Shown: positions 18,456 through 26,603 of the stretch, piece after piece
Layout of the letters: the number at the start of each line of letters is the position of its first letter
Position numbering within the stretch: the first letter of the stretch is position 1
DNA from: Pseudomonas sp. M47T1
Lineage (GTDB): Bacteria; Pseudomonadota; Gammaproteobacteria; Pseudomonadales; Pseudomonadaceae
Assembly (NCBI RefSeq): GCF_000263855.1
Contig: NZ_AJWX01000042.1
Span: 1-36,250, forward strand
DNA: 36,250 bases
Direction of reading: 5' to 3'
The notes under the pieces: model-generated
Told to the model about the DNA's origin: nothing
Seen by the model: the letters and a program-made list of their open reading frames with translations, nothing else
The model's database searches: none
Translations under genes and position numbers: made by a program

Positions 18456-19079
18456 CTAGCCCGCGTTGCGAACTGCCTGCATGAACGCCTCGATCTTGTC
18501 AGCGTCCTTGATGCCCTTGGCCACTTCTACCCCGCCGCTGACATCCACCGCATACGGCTTCACCTGGGCGATGGCCTCGGCCACGTTGGCTGCCGAAAGG
18601 CCGCCCGCCAGGATGATCGGTTTGCTCAGGCGCTCGGGCACCAGGCCCCAGTCGAACGCCTCGCCGGTACCGCCCGGCACGCCGGCCACGTAGGTGTCCA
18701 GCAAAATGCCGCTGGCGCCGCTGTACCGCGTGCAGATGGCCTGCAGGTCTGCACCCGGTCGCACCCGCACCGCCTTGATGTAAGGGCGGTGATAACCCTC
18801 GCAGTCGGCCGGGGTTTCGTCACCGTGAAACTGCAAAAGGTCCAGCGGCACCACTTCCAGTATCTCGTTCAACTCGCAGCGGCTGACATTGACGAACAAC
18901 CCCACGGTGGTCACGAACGGCGGCAGCGCACGAATGATCGCCCGCGCCTGCTCGGCCGTGACCGCCCGCGGGCTCTTGGCGTAGAACACCAGACCTATGG
19001 CGTCGGCGCCCGCCTCGGCAGCGGCCAGCGCGTCTTCGATGCGGGTAATGCCGCAGATTTTGCTGCGAACGGCGGACAT
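18456..19079 (-). CDS. trpF: Phosphoribosylanthranilate isomerase
   Basis: 207-residue single TIM barrel of tryptophan synthesis (PRA to CdRP). Cys9 (KICGIT) is the general base and Asp128 (GILLDTY) the general acid. The phosphate-binding end LAGGLSAANVAEAI and VDVSGGVE are intact. It stands alone, away from trpA/B and trpC, as is usual in pseudomonads, and occupies the truA-accD interval where E. coli has dedA. Confidence 0.96.
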   Translation of the reverse strand: MSAVRSKICGITRIEDALAAAEAGADAIGLVFYAKSPRAVTAEQARAIIRALPPFVTTVGLFVNVSRCELNEILEVVPLDLLQFHGDETPADCEGYHRPYIKAVRVRPGADLQAICTRYSGASGILLDTYVAGVPGGTGEAFDWGLVPERLSKPIILAGGLSAANVAEAIAQVKPYAVDVSGGVEVAKGIKDADKIEAFMQAVRNAG

Positions 19080-19140
19080 ATGCGGAAAAACCTCAAGAAG
19101 ACGCCAAAGCTTTGGATGTTAGCAAATGCATTCCAGTCCG

Positions 19141-20022
19141 TCAGCCCGGCAATGTATCGAAGCCTGTCAGGAAGTGCGGGCCGATGTAGCGCTCCGGCAG
19201 CGGGAACTCGTCACGGTACTCCACCTGCACCAGGTACAGGCCGAACGGGTGTGCGGTCACGCCGCCAGCGCGGCGCTCGCGCCCTTCCAGCACTTCGCGC
19301 ATCCACTCAACAGGGCGCTCGCCGGCGCCAATGGTCATCAGCACCCCGGCGATGTTGCGCACCATGTGGTGCAGGAAGGCATTGGCGCGAATATCCAGCA
19401 CGATCATCTTGCCGTGACGGGTGACGCGGGCGTGGTGCATCTGCTTGATCGGCGACTTGGCCTGGCACTGGCCGGCGCGGAAGGCGCTGAAGTCATGGGT
19501 ACCAATCAGGTACTGGGCGGCCTCGGCCATGCGCTCCACGTCCAGCGGGCGGTGGTTCCAGGTGATTTCGTCACCCAGGTGCGCCGGGCGGATCTGGTCG
19601 TTGTAGATCACGTAGCGGTAACGTCGGGCGATGGCCTTGAAGCGCGCATGGAAGGTGGCCGGCATTTCCTTGGCCCAGGTGACACTGATGTCATGGGGCA
19701 GGTTGATGTTGGCGCCCATGGTCCAGGCCTTCATGGAGCGTACCGCGCGGGTGTCGAAATGCACCACCTGGCCACAGGCGTGCACGCCGGCGTCGGTGCG
19801 CCCGGCGCACATCAGGTCCACGGGCGAGTCGGCAACGATGGACAACGCCTTTTCCAGGGTTTGCTGCACCGTCAGCACCCCCGACGCCTGGCGTTGCCAG
19901 CCGCGGTAGCGCGAGCCTTTGTATTCAACGCCCAAGGCGATGCGGGTAAAGCCGTCGGCCGCGACTTCGCTGGCCGGTTGTTGAAGAATGTCCACGTTGT
20001 TCAAGCCTGTGATAAAGCGCAA
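19141..20022 (-). CDS. truA: tRNA pseudouridine(38-40) synthase
   Basis: 293 residues. Converts U38-U40 in the anticodon arm. The catalytic Asp77 lies in CAGRTDAGVHA; other TruA strings are ALGVEYKGSRYRGWQRQ, RRYRYVIYN, FRAGQCQAKSP and FLHHMVRNIAGVL. The start is uncertain: TTG at 20022, TTG at 20004 and GTG at 19995 are all in frame with weak ribosome sites, and the first about 20 residues are outside the conserved fold. Confidence 0.95.
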   Translation of the reverse strand: MRFITGLNNVDILQQPASEVAADGFTRIALGVEYKGSRYRGWQRQASGVLTVQQTLEKALSIVADSPVDLMCAGRTDAGVHACGQVVHFDTRAVRSMKAWTMGANINLPHDISVTWAKEMPATFHARFKAIARRYRYVIYNDQIRPAHLGDEITWNHRPLDVERMAEAAQYLIGTHDFSAFRAGQCQAKSPIKQMHHARVTRHGKMIVLDIRANAFLHHMVRNIAGVLMTIGAGERPVEWMREVLEGRERRAGGVTAHPFGLYLVQVEYRDEFPLPERYIGPHFLTGFDTLPG

Positions 20023-20049
20023 TGGCCGCCATTATACGGGGCCGGGCGG

Positions 20050-20086
20050 CAGAAACGACAACGGCAGCCACAAGGGCTGCCGTTGT
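20050..20086 (-). terminator. Terminator-like hairpin after fimV
   Basis: Perfect 12-bp stem ACAACGGCAGCC / GGCTGCCGTTGT with a 5-base loop, 18 bases after the fimV stop. On the minus strand it is followed by CGTTTCTG, a short T-run, so termination may be partial and let truA be read. Confidence 0.65.
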
Positions 20087-20104
20087 CTGTGTAACGCCGG
20101 GGAA

Positions 20105-22906
20105 TCAGACCAGTCGCGACAGCATCTCGCGCGCTTCACTCTGCTGCCCTTCGGTGCCTTCCTTGGCCACCTCGTCGAGGATGTCACGAGCACCGTCATG
20201 GTCGCCCATTTCGATGTAGGCCCGCGCCAGGTCGAGCTTGGTGGCCGACTCGTCGGTGCCCGACAGGTAGTCGAAGTCATCCTCGAAGGGCGGCAGGTCG
20301 TCCAGGCTGCCCAAACCGTCCAGGGCATCGGGCACCGGCTTGTCTGCAGCCTTGAACGGCTCGGGAATCGGCGGGTGCTCAAGGCTGGCTGACAGCTTGT
20401 CGAGTTCGGCACTGACGTCGCCCAGTTCGGCCTGGTGCTTGCCCGGGGTGCTGTCCATCTCTTCGGCCAGGGACAGGTCGAAGTCTTCCGGCAGCTCCAG
20501 GTCATCCACCGGCGCCGGCGGCACCGCTGGCTTGTCCAGGCTCAGCTCGTCATCGAGGTCGGCCAACTGAGCCTCCGCTTCCGGGGTCAGGGTTGGCGGC
20601 ACCGGCTCGTCGTCGGCGATGTCCAGGTCAAATTCGGCCAGGTCGTCCACCGGCGCCACTTCGGCGGCCTTGGCGTGTTCGGCCAGCAGGGCCTCGAAGT
20701 CCAGGTCGTCTTCTTCCAGGGCCGACGGCGCTTCGATGTCGGCGGCGGAGGCGGCGGCCTCCAGTGGCTGTGGCGCGTCCAGTTCCAGGTCATCGTCGAA
20801 GTCGGCAATGTCCAGGTCTGGTTCGGCCGGGGCACCGAGGTCGTCGTCCAGGTCCAGGTCGAAGTCGCTGTCGAAGGTGTCGTCGATCGGGTCAGCCGCG
20901 CCCGGCTCGTCCATCAGCAGGTCCTTGACGTACTGGGCGTCCAGCTCGGCGGCCACGGCCGCGGCGCTGGCGGCGGCGATAGCCACGCCCAGCATCGCCG
21001 GGAAGCGCGACTTCAGGCCTTCGACGGCGGCGTGGTTGTCGCCATTGGCCACCAGTTGACGCTCTTCGCCGATGAAAGCGCTGCGGTCACCCTGGTGGGC
21101 ATAGACTTCCATCAGTTTCAGGCGCAGGTCACTGCGCTGCGGCTCTGCCTTCACGGCAGGTTCGAGCAGGTCGGCCGCCTCGTTGAAGCGGTGCTCGGCC
21201 ATCAGCCGGTCGGCCTCGGCCAACACGTCGCTGGCAGGCTCGCCCGCCGCGACCGGCGCAGGCACCGGCTCGATCACCGAGGCCACCAGCGGCTCGACCA
21301 CCGGGGCGGCTACCACAGGTTCAGCGGCCGGGCGCAGTGGCGGCGTGGGGATGACTGCGGAGACCGGCGCGTGCACGACCGGCGCAGGCTCGGCGGCCGC
21401 CACTGCCGCAGCGGCGGACGCAGCGACCATGGCCGGTGCCAGCTTGACCGACGGGGCCGGGGTTTCCAGGCCTTCGAAACTGCCCGGTGGCAGGTCGAGA
21501 TCCTTGTCGAAATCAGTTTCCTCCGCCAGCGCACGGGCCATGCGCATGTGCTTTTCGGCTTCCAGCTGGGCCTTGCGGCGACGGGCCAGCAGCAATGCCG
21601 CCAGCAGCAGGATCAGCACGGCGGCGCCGCCAATCAGGCCTAGCATCAGCGGGCTGGTCAGCAACTTGGTGAACAGGCCGGGCTTGCCTTCGTCAGGCGC
21701 CGGCGCTTCAACCGGGGCGGGGGCGGGAACAGGCGCAGCAGCATCCGGCGCAGGCGTGGCAGCCGGCGCTTCGGGTGCCGGCGCCAGTTGGGCATTCACC
21801 GCCGGTACCGGGGCAGGTGCCGCAGCGTCGGCCGCCGGCGGGGTGGCGGTGGCCGGCGGGGTGGCCGAGGTATCGGCGCCCGCAGCTTCCAGCTTGGCCA
21901 GTTGATCGTTCTTGAGCTGGATGAGCGTCTGCAGTTTGTCCAACTGGCTCTGCAGGTCGCCCATGCGGTCTTTCAGTTCGGCATTGCTGCGCCGGGTGGC
22001 ATCAAGGTTTTCCTTGGCCGCGGCCAGGCGTGCCTGACGATCACCCGCCTTGCCCTGGCCATTCTTGCCGTCGGCGGCCACCAGGCTGAGCTTGTCGCCC
22101 GCCTCGGTTTGCGCCGGGGCATTGCCGGTACCCGTACGGCGTGTGGCGTCCAACTGCTGGGCGCGCGGACCCAGGCGGCGGCCCTCGCGCCAGGCGGCGT
22201 TCTGGCGGGCCACTTCGGCAATCGCCGGGCCCTGGCCCAGCGCCGTGGCCTGTTGGGCATCGGGCATGCGCAAGACCTGGCCGGTCTTGAGGCGGTTGAT
22301 GTTGCCATCAACGAAGGCGTCAGGGTTCAGCGCCTGGATCGCCAGCATGGTCTGCTGTATCGAAGCGCCGTTGTTCGGGTTCTTCTGGGCAATGTCCCAC
22401 AGCGTGTCACGCTTGCTGGTGGTATAGCCGCCTTCCTTGCCCTGGGTAGGCGCGGTGACCGCCGGTGTGGCGGCCGGCTGCACCGGCGCTGCGCCCTGAG
22501 GCGCGAGCTTGGAGGCGTCGACCATCACGCTGTAATCGCGCAGCAGGCGGCCTTGAGGCCACAGTACCTGCACCAGGAACTTGAGCATCGGCTCGCTGAC
22601 CGGCTGCTTGGAGGTGACGCGGATAACACTACGGCCGCCGCTGTTGATCACCGGCGTGAACGTCAGGTCACTGAGGATGGCCTCGCGATTGACGCCGGCC
22701 TTCTGGAAGTCTTCTGGCGAGGCCAGGCTGGGCTTGATGTCGGCCGGTGCCAGGTCGCGAACGTCGAGCAATTCGATCTCGGCCACCAGCGGCTGGTTGG
22801 CCGCTGATTTCAGGGTGACCTCACCCAGATCCAGTGCACGCGCCATACCGGATGACAGCGCCGAAGCGGCAGCTATTGCTAACACCAGTTTGCGAACTTG
22901 AACCAT
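20105..22906 (-). CDS. fimV: FimV/HubP-type polar hub protein
   Basis: 933 residues. Signal peptide (1-24), a periplasmic FimV domain opening LDLGEVTLKSAANQPL, a LysM-type peptidoglycan-binding segment (about 158-215), a coiled coil (about 295-342), a Pro/Ala linker, one membrane helix (about 419-441, MLGLIGGAAVLILLLAALLL), then a long acidic cytoplasmic part rich in Asp/Glu/Leu repeats and a C-terminal TPR-like end (about 890-933; KLDLARAYIEMGDHDGARDIL). FimV organises the pole and supports type IV pili and twitching through cAMP signalling in P. aeruginosa. AAGGA lies 8 bases before the ATG. Located between the asd-like gene and truA, as in P. aeruginosa. Confidence 0.95.
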   Translation of the reverse strand: MVQVRKLVLAIAAASALSSGMARALDLGEVTLKSAANQPLVAEIELLDVRDLAPADIKPSLASPEDFQKAGVNREAILSDLTFTPVINSGGRSVIRVTSKQPVSEPMLKFLVQVLWPQGRLLRDYSVMVDASKLAPQGAAPVQPAATPAVTAPTQGKEGGYTTSKRDTLWDIAQKNPNNGASIQQTMLAIQALNPDAFVDGNINRLKTGQVLRMPDAQQATALGQGPAIAEVARQNAAWREGRRLGPRAQQLDATRRTGTGNAPAQTEAGDKLSLVAADGKNGQGKAGDRQARLAAAKENLDATRRSNAELKDRMGDLQSQLDKLQTLIQLKNDQLAKLEAAGADTSATPPATATPPAADAAAPAPVPAVNAQLAPAPEAPAATPAPDAAAPVPAPAPVEAPAPDEGKPGLFTKLLTSPLMLGLIGGAAVLILLLAALLLARRRKAQLEAEKHMRMARALAEETDFDKDLDLPPGSFEGLETPAPSVKLAPAMVAASAAAAVAAAEPAPVVHAPVSAVIPTPPLRPAAEPVVAAPVVEPLVASVIEPVPAPVAAGEPASDVLAEADRLMAEHRFNEAADLLEPAVKAEPQRSDLRLKLMEVYAHQGDRSAFIGEERQLVANGDNHAAVEGLKSRFPAMLGVAIAAASAAAVAAELDAQYVKDLLMDEPGAADPIDDTFDSDFDLDLDDDLGAPAEPDLDIADFDDDLELDAPQPLEAAASAADIEAPSALEEDDLDFEALLAEHAKAAEVAPVDDLAEFDLDIADDEPVPPTLTPEAEAQLADLDDELSLDKPAVPPAPVDDLELPEDFDLSLAEEMDSTPGKHQAELGDVSAELDKLSASLEHPPIPEPFKAADKPVPDALDGLGSLDDLPPFEDDFDYLSGTDESATKLDLARAYIEMGDHDGARDILDEVAKEGTEGQQSEAREMLSRLV

Positions 22907-22946
22907 GGCCTAATCCTTGTTTGAACATTTCCTCGGCAAGCGAGAA

Positions 22947-22973
22947 GAAGTGAAAAGCTGCCTGGAGGCAGCT
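22947..22973 (-). terminator. Terminator between the asd-like gene and fimV
   Basis: Stem AGCTGCC-TCCA-GGCAGCT followed on the minus strand by TTTCACTTCTT, 41 bases before the fimV start. Another GGTGC/GCACC hairpin lies just upstream at about 22990-23006. Confidence 0.65.
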
Positions 22974-23042
22974 CACCTCAAGCAATCGGCCCGGTGCAGG
23001 CACCGAGCTAGAATCATTCTGTAAATTGTTGCCAAGTATCTT

Positions 23043-24044
23043 TTACAGCAGGTCTTTTATCAACAACTCGGCCAACTGCACGGCGTTTAGCGCAGCGCCC
23101 TTGCGCACGTTATCGAGCGTAGCCCAAAGGTTGAGTTCGCACGGGTCATCGATGCCTTTTCGCACGCGCCCCACATAAACCACATCCTGACCCACTGCGT
23201 CACCTACCGGGGTGGGGTAGTCCCCCTCCTCCACCAGTTCAATGCCATCAGCGCTTTCCAGTGCGGCATTCACCGCTGCCAGGTCCACAGCGCGCTCGGT
23301 CTGCAGCGACACAGTGAGGCTATCGCCAAAAAACACCGGAGCTTGAACGCAAGTCACGGAAATCTTTAACAAAGGTAGCTCAAGTAGCTCTCGCAGCTCG
23401 GCAACCAGGCGCCGCTCCAGCGCCACATGACCCTGCTCGTCGACCTTGCCCACCTGAGGCAACAGGTTGAACGCCACCTGGCGATCGAAGAAACGCGGCT
23501 CCAGTGGGCGGGCGTTGAGCAGTTCGGCGGTCTGGCGCGCCAGTTCGCTGACCGCTTCGCGGCCAAGGGCCGAGATCGCCATGGCGGCGGTGACATTGAC
23601 CTTCAAAAGGCCCAGTTGTTCGCGCAGCGGCGCCAGAATCAGGGCCAGCGCCACGGCGCTGGAGCTGGGGCTGCTGACCTGCACCGGGGCCTTGAGGCTG
23701 GCCAGCACGTCACCGTTGGCCTCCGGCACCACGTGAGGCACCGGCAATTCGCCCGACAGGTCGATCACTGTGCAACCAGCCGTGGTGGCGCGGGACGCGA
23801 AGCTGCGGGTCACGGCCGGGCCGGCGGCGAAGAAGGCCACGCGCACCTGGCTGAAATCGAACTGTTCCACTTCACGCACGCGCACGTTCTTGCCGCGGAA
23901 CGGCACCGAGGCGCCAGCGGACTCGATGCTGGCCAGCAGGTGCAGGCTACCGACCGGGAAACCGCGCTCCTCAAGGATCTGCACCAGGGTTTCGCCGACG
24001 GTACCGGTGGCGCCGATGATGGCGATGTCGAAAGTCTGGGTCAT
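23043..24044 (-). CDS. Aspartate-semialdehyde dehydrogenase-like protein (USG-1 type), catalytic residues replaced
   Basis: 333 residues. The N-terminal Rossmann motif IIGATGTVGETLVQIL and the ASD fold are clear. The nucleophile motif, normally PNCST, reads PSSSA with Ser128 at the Cys place, and the region normally RVPVxxGHS reads QAPVFFGDS, so the substrate Arg and catalytic His are also changed. It should not have dehydrogenase activity. It resembles E. coli Usg, whose gene also stands upstream of truA. The start is the ATG at 24044 with GAGGA 6 bases upstream; an upstream in-frame extension to 24170 is low-complexity and rejected. It is next to the true asd; a regulatory or heteromeric role is a guess. 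Confidence 0.88.
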   Translation of the reverse strand: MTQTFDIAIIGATGTVGETLVQILEERGFPVGSLHLLASIESAGASVPFRGKNVRVREVEQFDFSQVRVAFFAAGPAVTRSFASRATTAGCTVIDLSGELPVPHVVPEANGDVLASLKAPVQVSSPSSSAVALALILAPLREQLGLLKVNVTAAMAISALGREAVSELARQTAELLNARPLEPRFFDRQVAFNLLPQVGKVDEQGHVALERRLVAELRELLELPLLKISVTCVQAPVFFGDSLTVSLQTERAVDLAAVNAALESADGIELVEEGDYPTPVGDAVGQDVVYVGRVRKGIDDPCELNLWATLDNVRKGAALNAVQLAELLIKDLL

Positions 24045-24105
24045 GGGGGATCCTCGGGGGTTGGCAGGGGGGCGGGACTTTATATCTAATTGTTGCGCTT
24101 GTCTT

Positions 24106-24128
24106 GGGGTTGGGAGGGGGCCAGGGGG
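24106..24128 (+). other. G-quadruplex-capable motif
   Basis: Four plus-strand G-runs (GGGG, GGG, GGGGG, GGGGG) with loops TT, A and CCA, 62 bases before the asd-like start and on its template strand. A further run GGGGGG lies at 24067-24072. Confidence 0.55.
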
Positions 24129-24206
24129 CATGGCGTGGGTTTTTTGGGTGTTATTGAGATCGAGCGCCAAAAAAAATCAAAGGCTAGCGCCCCCAAACCA
24201 CACCCA

Positions 24207-24240
24207 TAAAAAAACCCGCACCAACAGGCACGGGTTTCTT
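24207..24240 (-). terminator. Rho-independent terminator of asd
   Basis: Minus strand: AACCCGTGCC-TGTT-GGTGCGGGTT followed by TTTTTATG, 16 bases after the asd stop. It separates asd from the asd-like gene. Confidence 0.85.
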
Positions 24241-24256
24241 CAACTCAAACCGCAGC

Positions 24257-25369
24257 TCACCGCTCCAGCAAAATCCGCAGCATGCGACGCAGCGGCTCGG
24301 CCGCGCCCCACAGCAGCTGGTCGCCGACCGTGAACGCGCCCAGGTACTGGGAACCCATGTTCAGCTTGCGCAAGCGGCCAACCGGCACGTTCAGGGTGCC
24401 GGTGACGTTGGTCGGGCTCAGTTCCTGCATGCTGATTTCACGCTGGTTGGGCACCAGTTTGACCCAAGGGTTGTGCTGGCTGATCAGCCCTTCGATGTCG
24501 GCGATCGGCACGTCCTTGTTCAGCTTGATGGTCAGCGCCTGGCTGTGGCAACGCATGGCGCCGATGCGCACGCAGATGCCGTCGACCGGGATCGGGCTCT
24601 TGAAGCGGCCCAGGATCTTGTTGGTCTCGGCCTGGGCCTTCCACTCTTCGCGGCTCTGGCCGTTAGGCAGTTCCTTGTCGATCCACGGGATCAGGCTGCC
24701 CGCCAACGGCACACCGAAGTTTTCGGTGGGGTAGGCTTCGCTGCGCATGGCTTCGGCCACTTTGCGGTCGATGTCCAGGATGGCGCTGGCCGGGTTGGCC
24801 AGGTCATCGGCCACCGCAGCGTGGGTGGCGCCCATCTGGCGGATCAGCTCGCGCATGTTCTGCGCACCGGCGCCCGAGGCCGCCTGGTAGGTCATGGCAC
24901 TCATCCATTCCACCAGGCCGGCTTCGAACAGGCCGCCCAGGCCCATCAGCATCAGGCTGACGGTGCAGTTGCCGCCGATGTAGTTCTTGGTACCGGCGTC
25001 CAGCTGCTGGTCGATGACCTTGCGGTTGACCGGGTCCAGCACGATGACTGCGTCATCCTGCATGCGCAGGCTGGAAGCGGCGTCGATCCAGTAACCCTGC
25101 CAGCCGGCTTCACGCAGCTTGGGGAAAACCTCGCTGGTGTAGTCGCCGCCCTGGCAGGTCAGAATGACGTCGAGGGTTTTCAACTCTTCAATGCTATAGG
25201 CGTCCTTGAGCGGGGCAATATCCTTGCCTACCGCCGGGCCTTGGCCGCCGACATTGGAAGTGGTGAAAAACACCGGCTCGATAAGATCGAAGTCCTGCTC
25301 TTCCAGCATCCGCTGCATGAGCACGGAACCGACCATACCGCGCCAACCGATCAGACCTACACGTTTCAT
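24257..25369 (-). CDS. asd: Aspartate-semialdehyde dehydrogenase
   Basis: 370 residues, Gram-negative type. Reduces aspartyl phosphate on the way to lysine/diaminopimelate, threonine and methionine. NADP motif GLIGWRGMVGSVLMQRM, catalytic Cys135 (GGNCTVSLMLM), a YQAASGAGAQNM segment and catalytic His in RIGAMRCHSQAL are all intact, unlike the neighbouring paralogue. AAAGG lies 10 bases before the ATG and directly follows the T-run of the leuB terminator. Confidence 0.97.
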   Translation of the reverse strand: MKRVGLIGWRGMVGSVLMQRMLEEQDFDLIEPVFFTTSNVGGQGPAVGKDIAPLKDAYSIEELKTLDVILTCQGGDYTSEVFPKLREAGWQGYWIDAASSLRMQDDAVIVLDPVNRKVIDQQLDAGTKNYIGGNCTVSLMLMGLGGLFEAGLVEWMSAMTYQAASGAGAQNMRELIRQMGATHAAVADDLANPASAILDIDRKVAEAMRSEAYPTENFGVPLAGSLIPWIDKELPNGQSREEWKAQAETNKILGRFKSPIPVDGICVRIGAMRCHSQALTIKLNKDVPIADIEGLISQHNPWVKLVPNQREISMQELSPTNVTGTLNVPVGRLRKLNMGSQYLGAFTVGDQLLWGAAEPLRRMLRILLER

Positions 25370-25386
25370 CGCAACTACACCTTTGA

Positions 25387-25420
25387 CAAAAAAGTGGGCC
25401 GCTACTGGTGTAGCGGGCCC
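25387..25420 (-). terminator. Terminator of leuB, abutting the asd ribosome site
   Basis: Minus strand: GGGCCCGCTAC-ACCA-GTAGCGGCCC (one bulged C) followed by AC and six T. The T-run ends 3 bases before the asd Shine-Dalgarno AAAGG. Confidence 0.75.
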
Positions 25421-25426
25421 AAGAGA

Positions 25427-26509
25427 TTACAGATTCCGCAGCGCGGCGACTACTGCATCGCCCATTTCCTGCGTACCAACCTTGGCACAACCCTGCGACC
25501 AGATGTCGCCGGTGCGCAGGCCCTGGTCCAGAACCAGGCTCACGGCCTTCTCGATGGCGTCGGCGGCCGCCTGTTGGTTGAAGCTGTAACGCAGCATCAT
25601 CGACACCGACAGGATGGTGGCCAGCGGGTTGGCAATACCTTGCCCTGCGATGTCCGGCGCCGAACCGTGGCATGGCTCGTACATGCCCTTGTTGTTGGCA
25701 TCCAGCGAGGCCGACGGCAGCATGCCGATGGAACCGGTGAGCATGGAAGCCTCATCCGACAGAATGTCGCCGAACATGTTGTCGGTGACGATCACGTCGA
25801 ACTGCTTGGGCGCGCGCACCAGTTGCATGGCGGCGTTGTCCACGTACATGTGGCTCAACTCGACGTCCGGGTAGTCCTTGGCCACTTCCTCGACCACTTC
25901 ACGCCACAGTTGGCTGGACGCCAGCACGTTGGCCTTGTCTACCGAGCACAGCTTGTTGCCACGCACACGGGCCATGTCGAAACCGACACGGGCGATGCGG
26001 CGGATTTCGCTTTCGCTGTACGGCAGGGTGTCGTAGGCCTGGCGCTCGCCGTTTTCCAGCTCGCGGCTGCCGCGCGGGGCGCCGAAGTAGATGCCGCCGG
26101 TGAGTTCGCGAACGATGAGAATGTCCAGGCCGGCGACGATTTCCGGTTTCAGGCTGGAAGCATCGGCCAGTTGCGGGTAGAGGATGGCCGGGCGCAGGTT
26201 GCCGAACAGGCCCAGTTGCGCGCGGATCTTCAGCAAGCCGCGCTCGGGACGAATGTCACGCTCGATCTTGTCCCATTTCGGGCCGCCCACGGCGCCCAGC
26301 AGCACGGCATCGGCCTGGCGCGCCAGTTCCAGGGTCTCGTCGGCCAGGGGCACGCCGTGCTTGTCGATGGCGGCGCCACCGATCACGTCGTGCTGCAGTT
26401 CGAAGCCCAGGCTGAACTTGTCGTTGGCCAGCTCAAGGACCTTGACCGCCTCGGCCATGATTTCAGGGCCAATACCGTCGCCTGGGAGAATCAGAATCTG
26501 CTTGCTCAT
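25427..26509 (-). CDS. leuB: 3-isopropylmalate dehydrogenase
   Basis: 360 residues. Oxidative decarboxylation of 3-isopropylmalate in leucine synthesis. Signatures: LPGDGIGPEIMAEAV at the N-terminus, RPERGLLKIRAQL (substrate arginines), and VTDNMFGDILSDEASMLTGS (metal aspartates). The start is the ATG at 26509 with GAGGAAAG just upstream; the frame runs open to 26674 but that part has no homology. Separated from leuD by 94 bases holding a REP remnant. Confidence 0.97.
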   Translation of the reverse strand: MSKQILILPGDGIGPEIMAEAVKVLELANDKFSLGFELQHDVIGGAAIDKHGVPLADETLELARQADAVLLGAVGGPKWDKIERDIRPERGLLKIRAQLGLFGNLRPAILYPQLADASSLKPEIVAGLDILIVRELTGGIYFGAPRGSRELENGERQAYDTLPYSESEIRRIARVGFDMARVRGNKLCSVDKANVLASSQLWREVVEEVAKDYPDVELSHMYVDNAAMQLVRAPKQFDVIVTDNMFGDILSDEASMLTGSIGMLPSASLDANNKGMYEPCHGSAPDIAGQGIANPLATILSVSMMLRYSFNQQAAADAIEKAVSLVLDQGLRTGDIWSQGCAKVGTQEMGDAVVAALRNL

Positions 26510-26550
26510 GCTTTCCTCGATCTTGTGTTCAATTCGGAATTGCGGTGCGG

Positions 26551-26600
26551 CCTTCGCGAGCACGGCCCGCTCCCTGCAAGAGCGGACCGCGTCGGCGAAG
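26551..26600. repeat. Degenerate REP hairpin between leuD and leuB
   Basis: CTTCGCGAGCACGGCCCGCTC (26552-26572) faces GAGCGGACCGCGTCGGCGAAG (26580-26600) as imperfect inverted copies of the GCGGGC REP family, ending 3 bases from the leuD stop. Confidence 0.6.
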
Positions 26601-26603
26601 CAT

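Noticed and set aside
23043..24170. asd-like gene beginning at 24170
   Set aside because: The upstream 42 residues are low-complexity from the G-rich gap and the ATG at 24044 has a good ribosome site.
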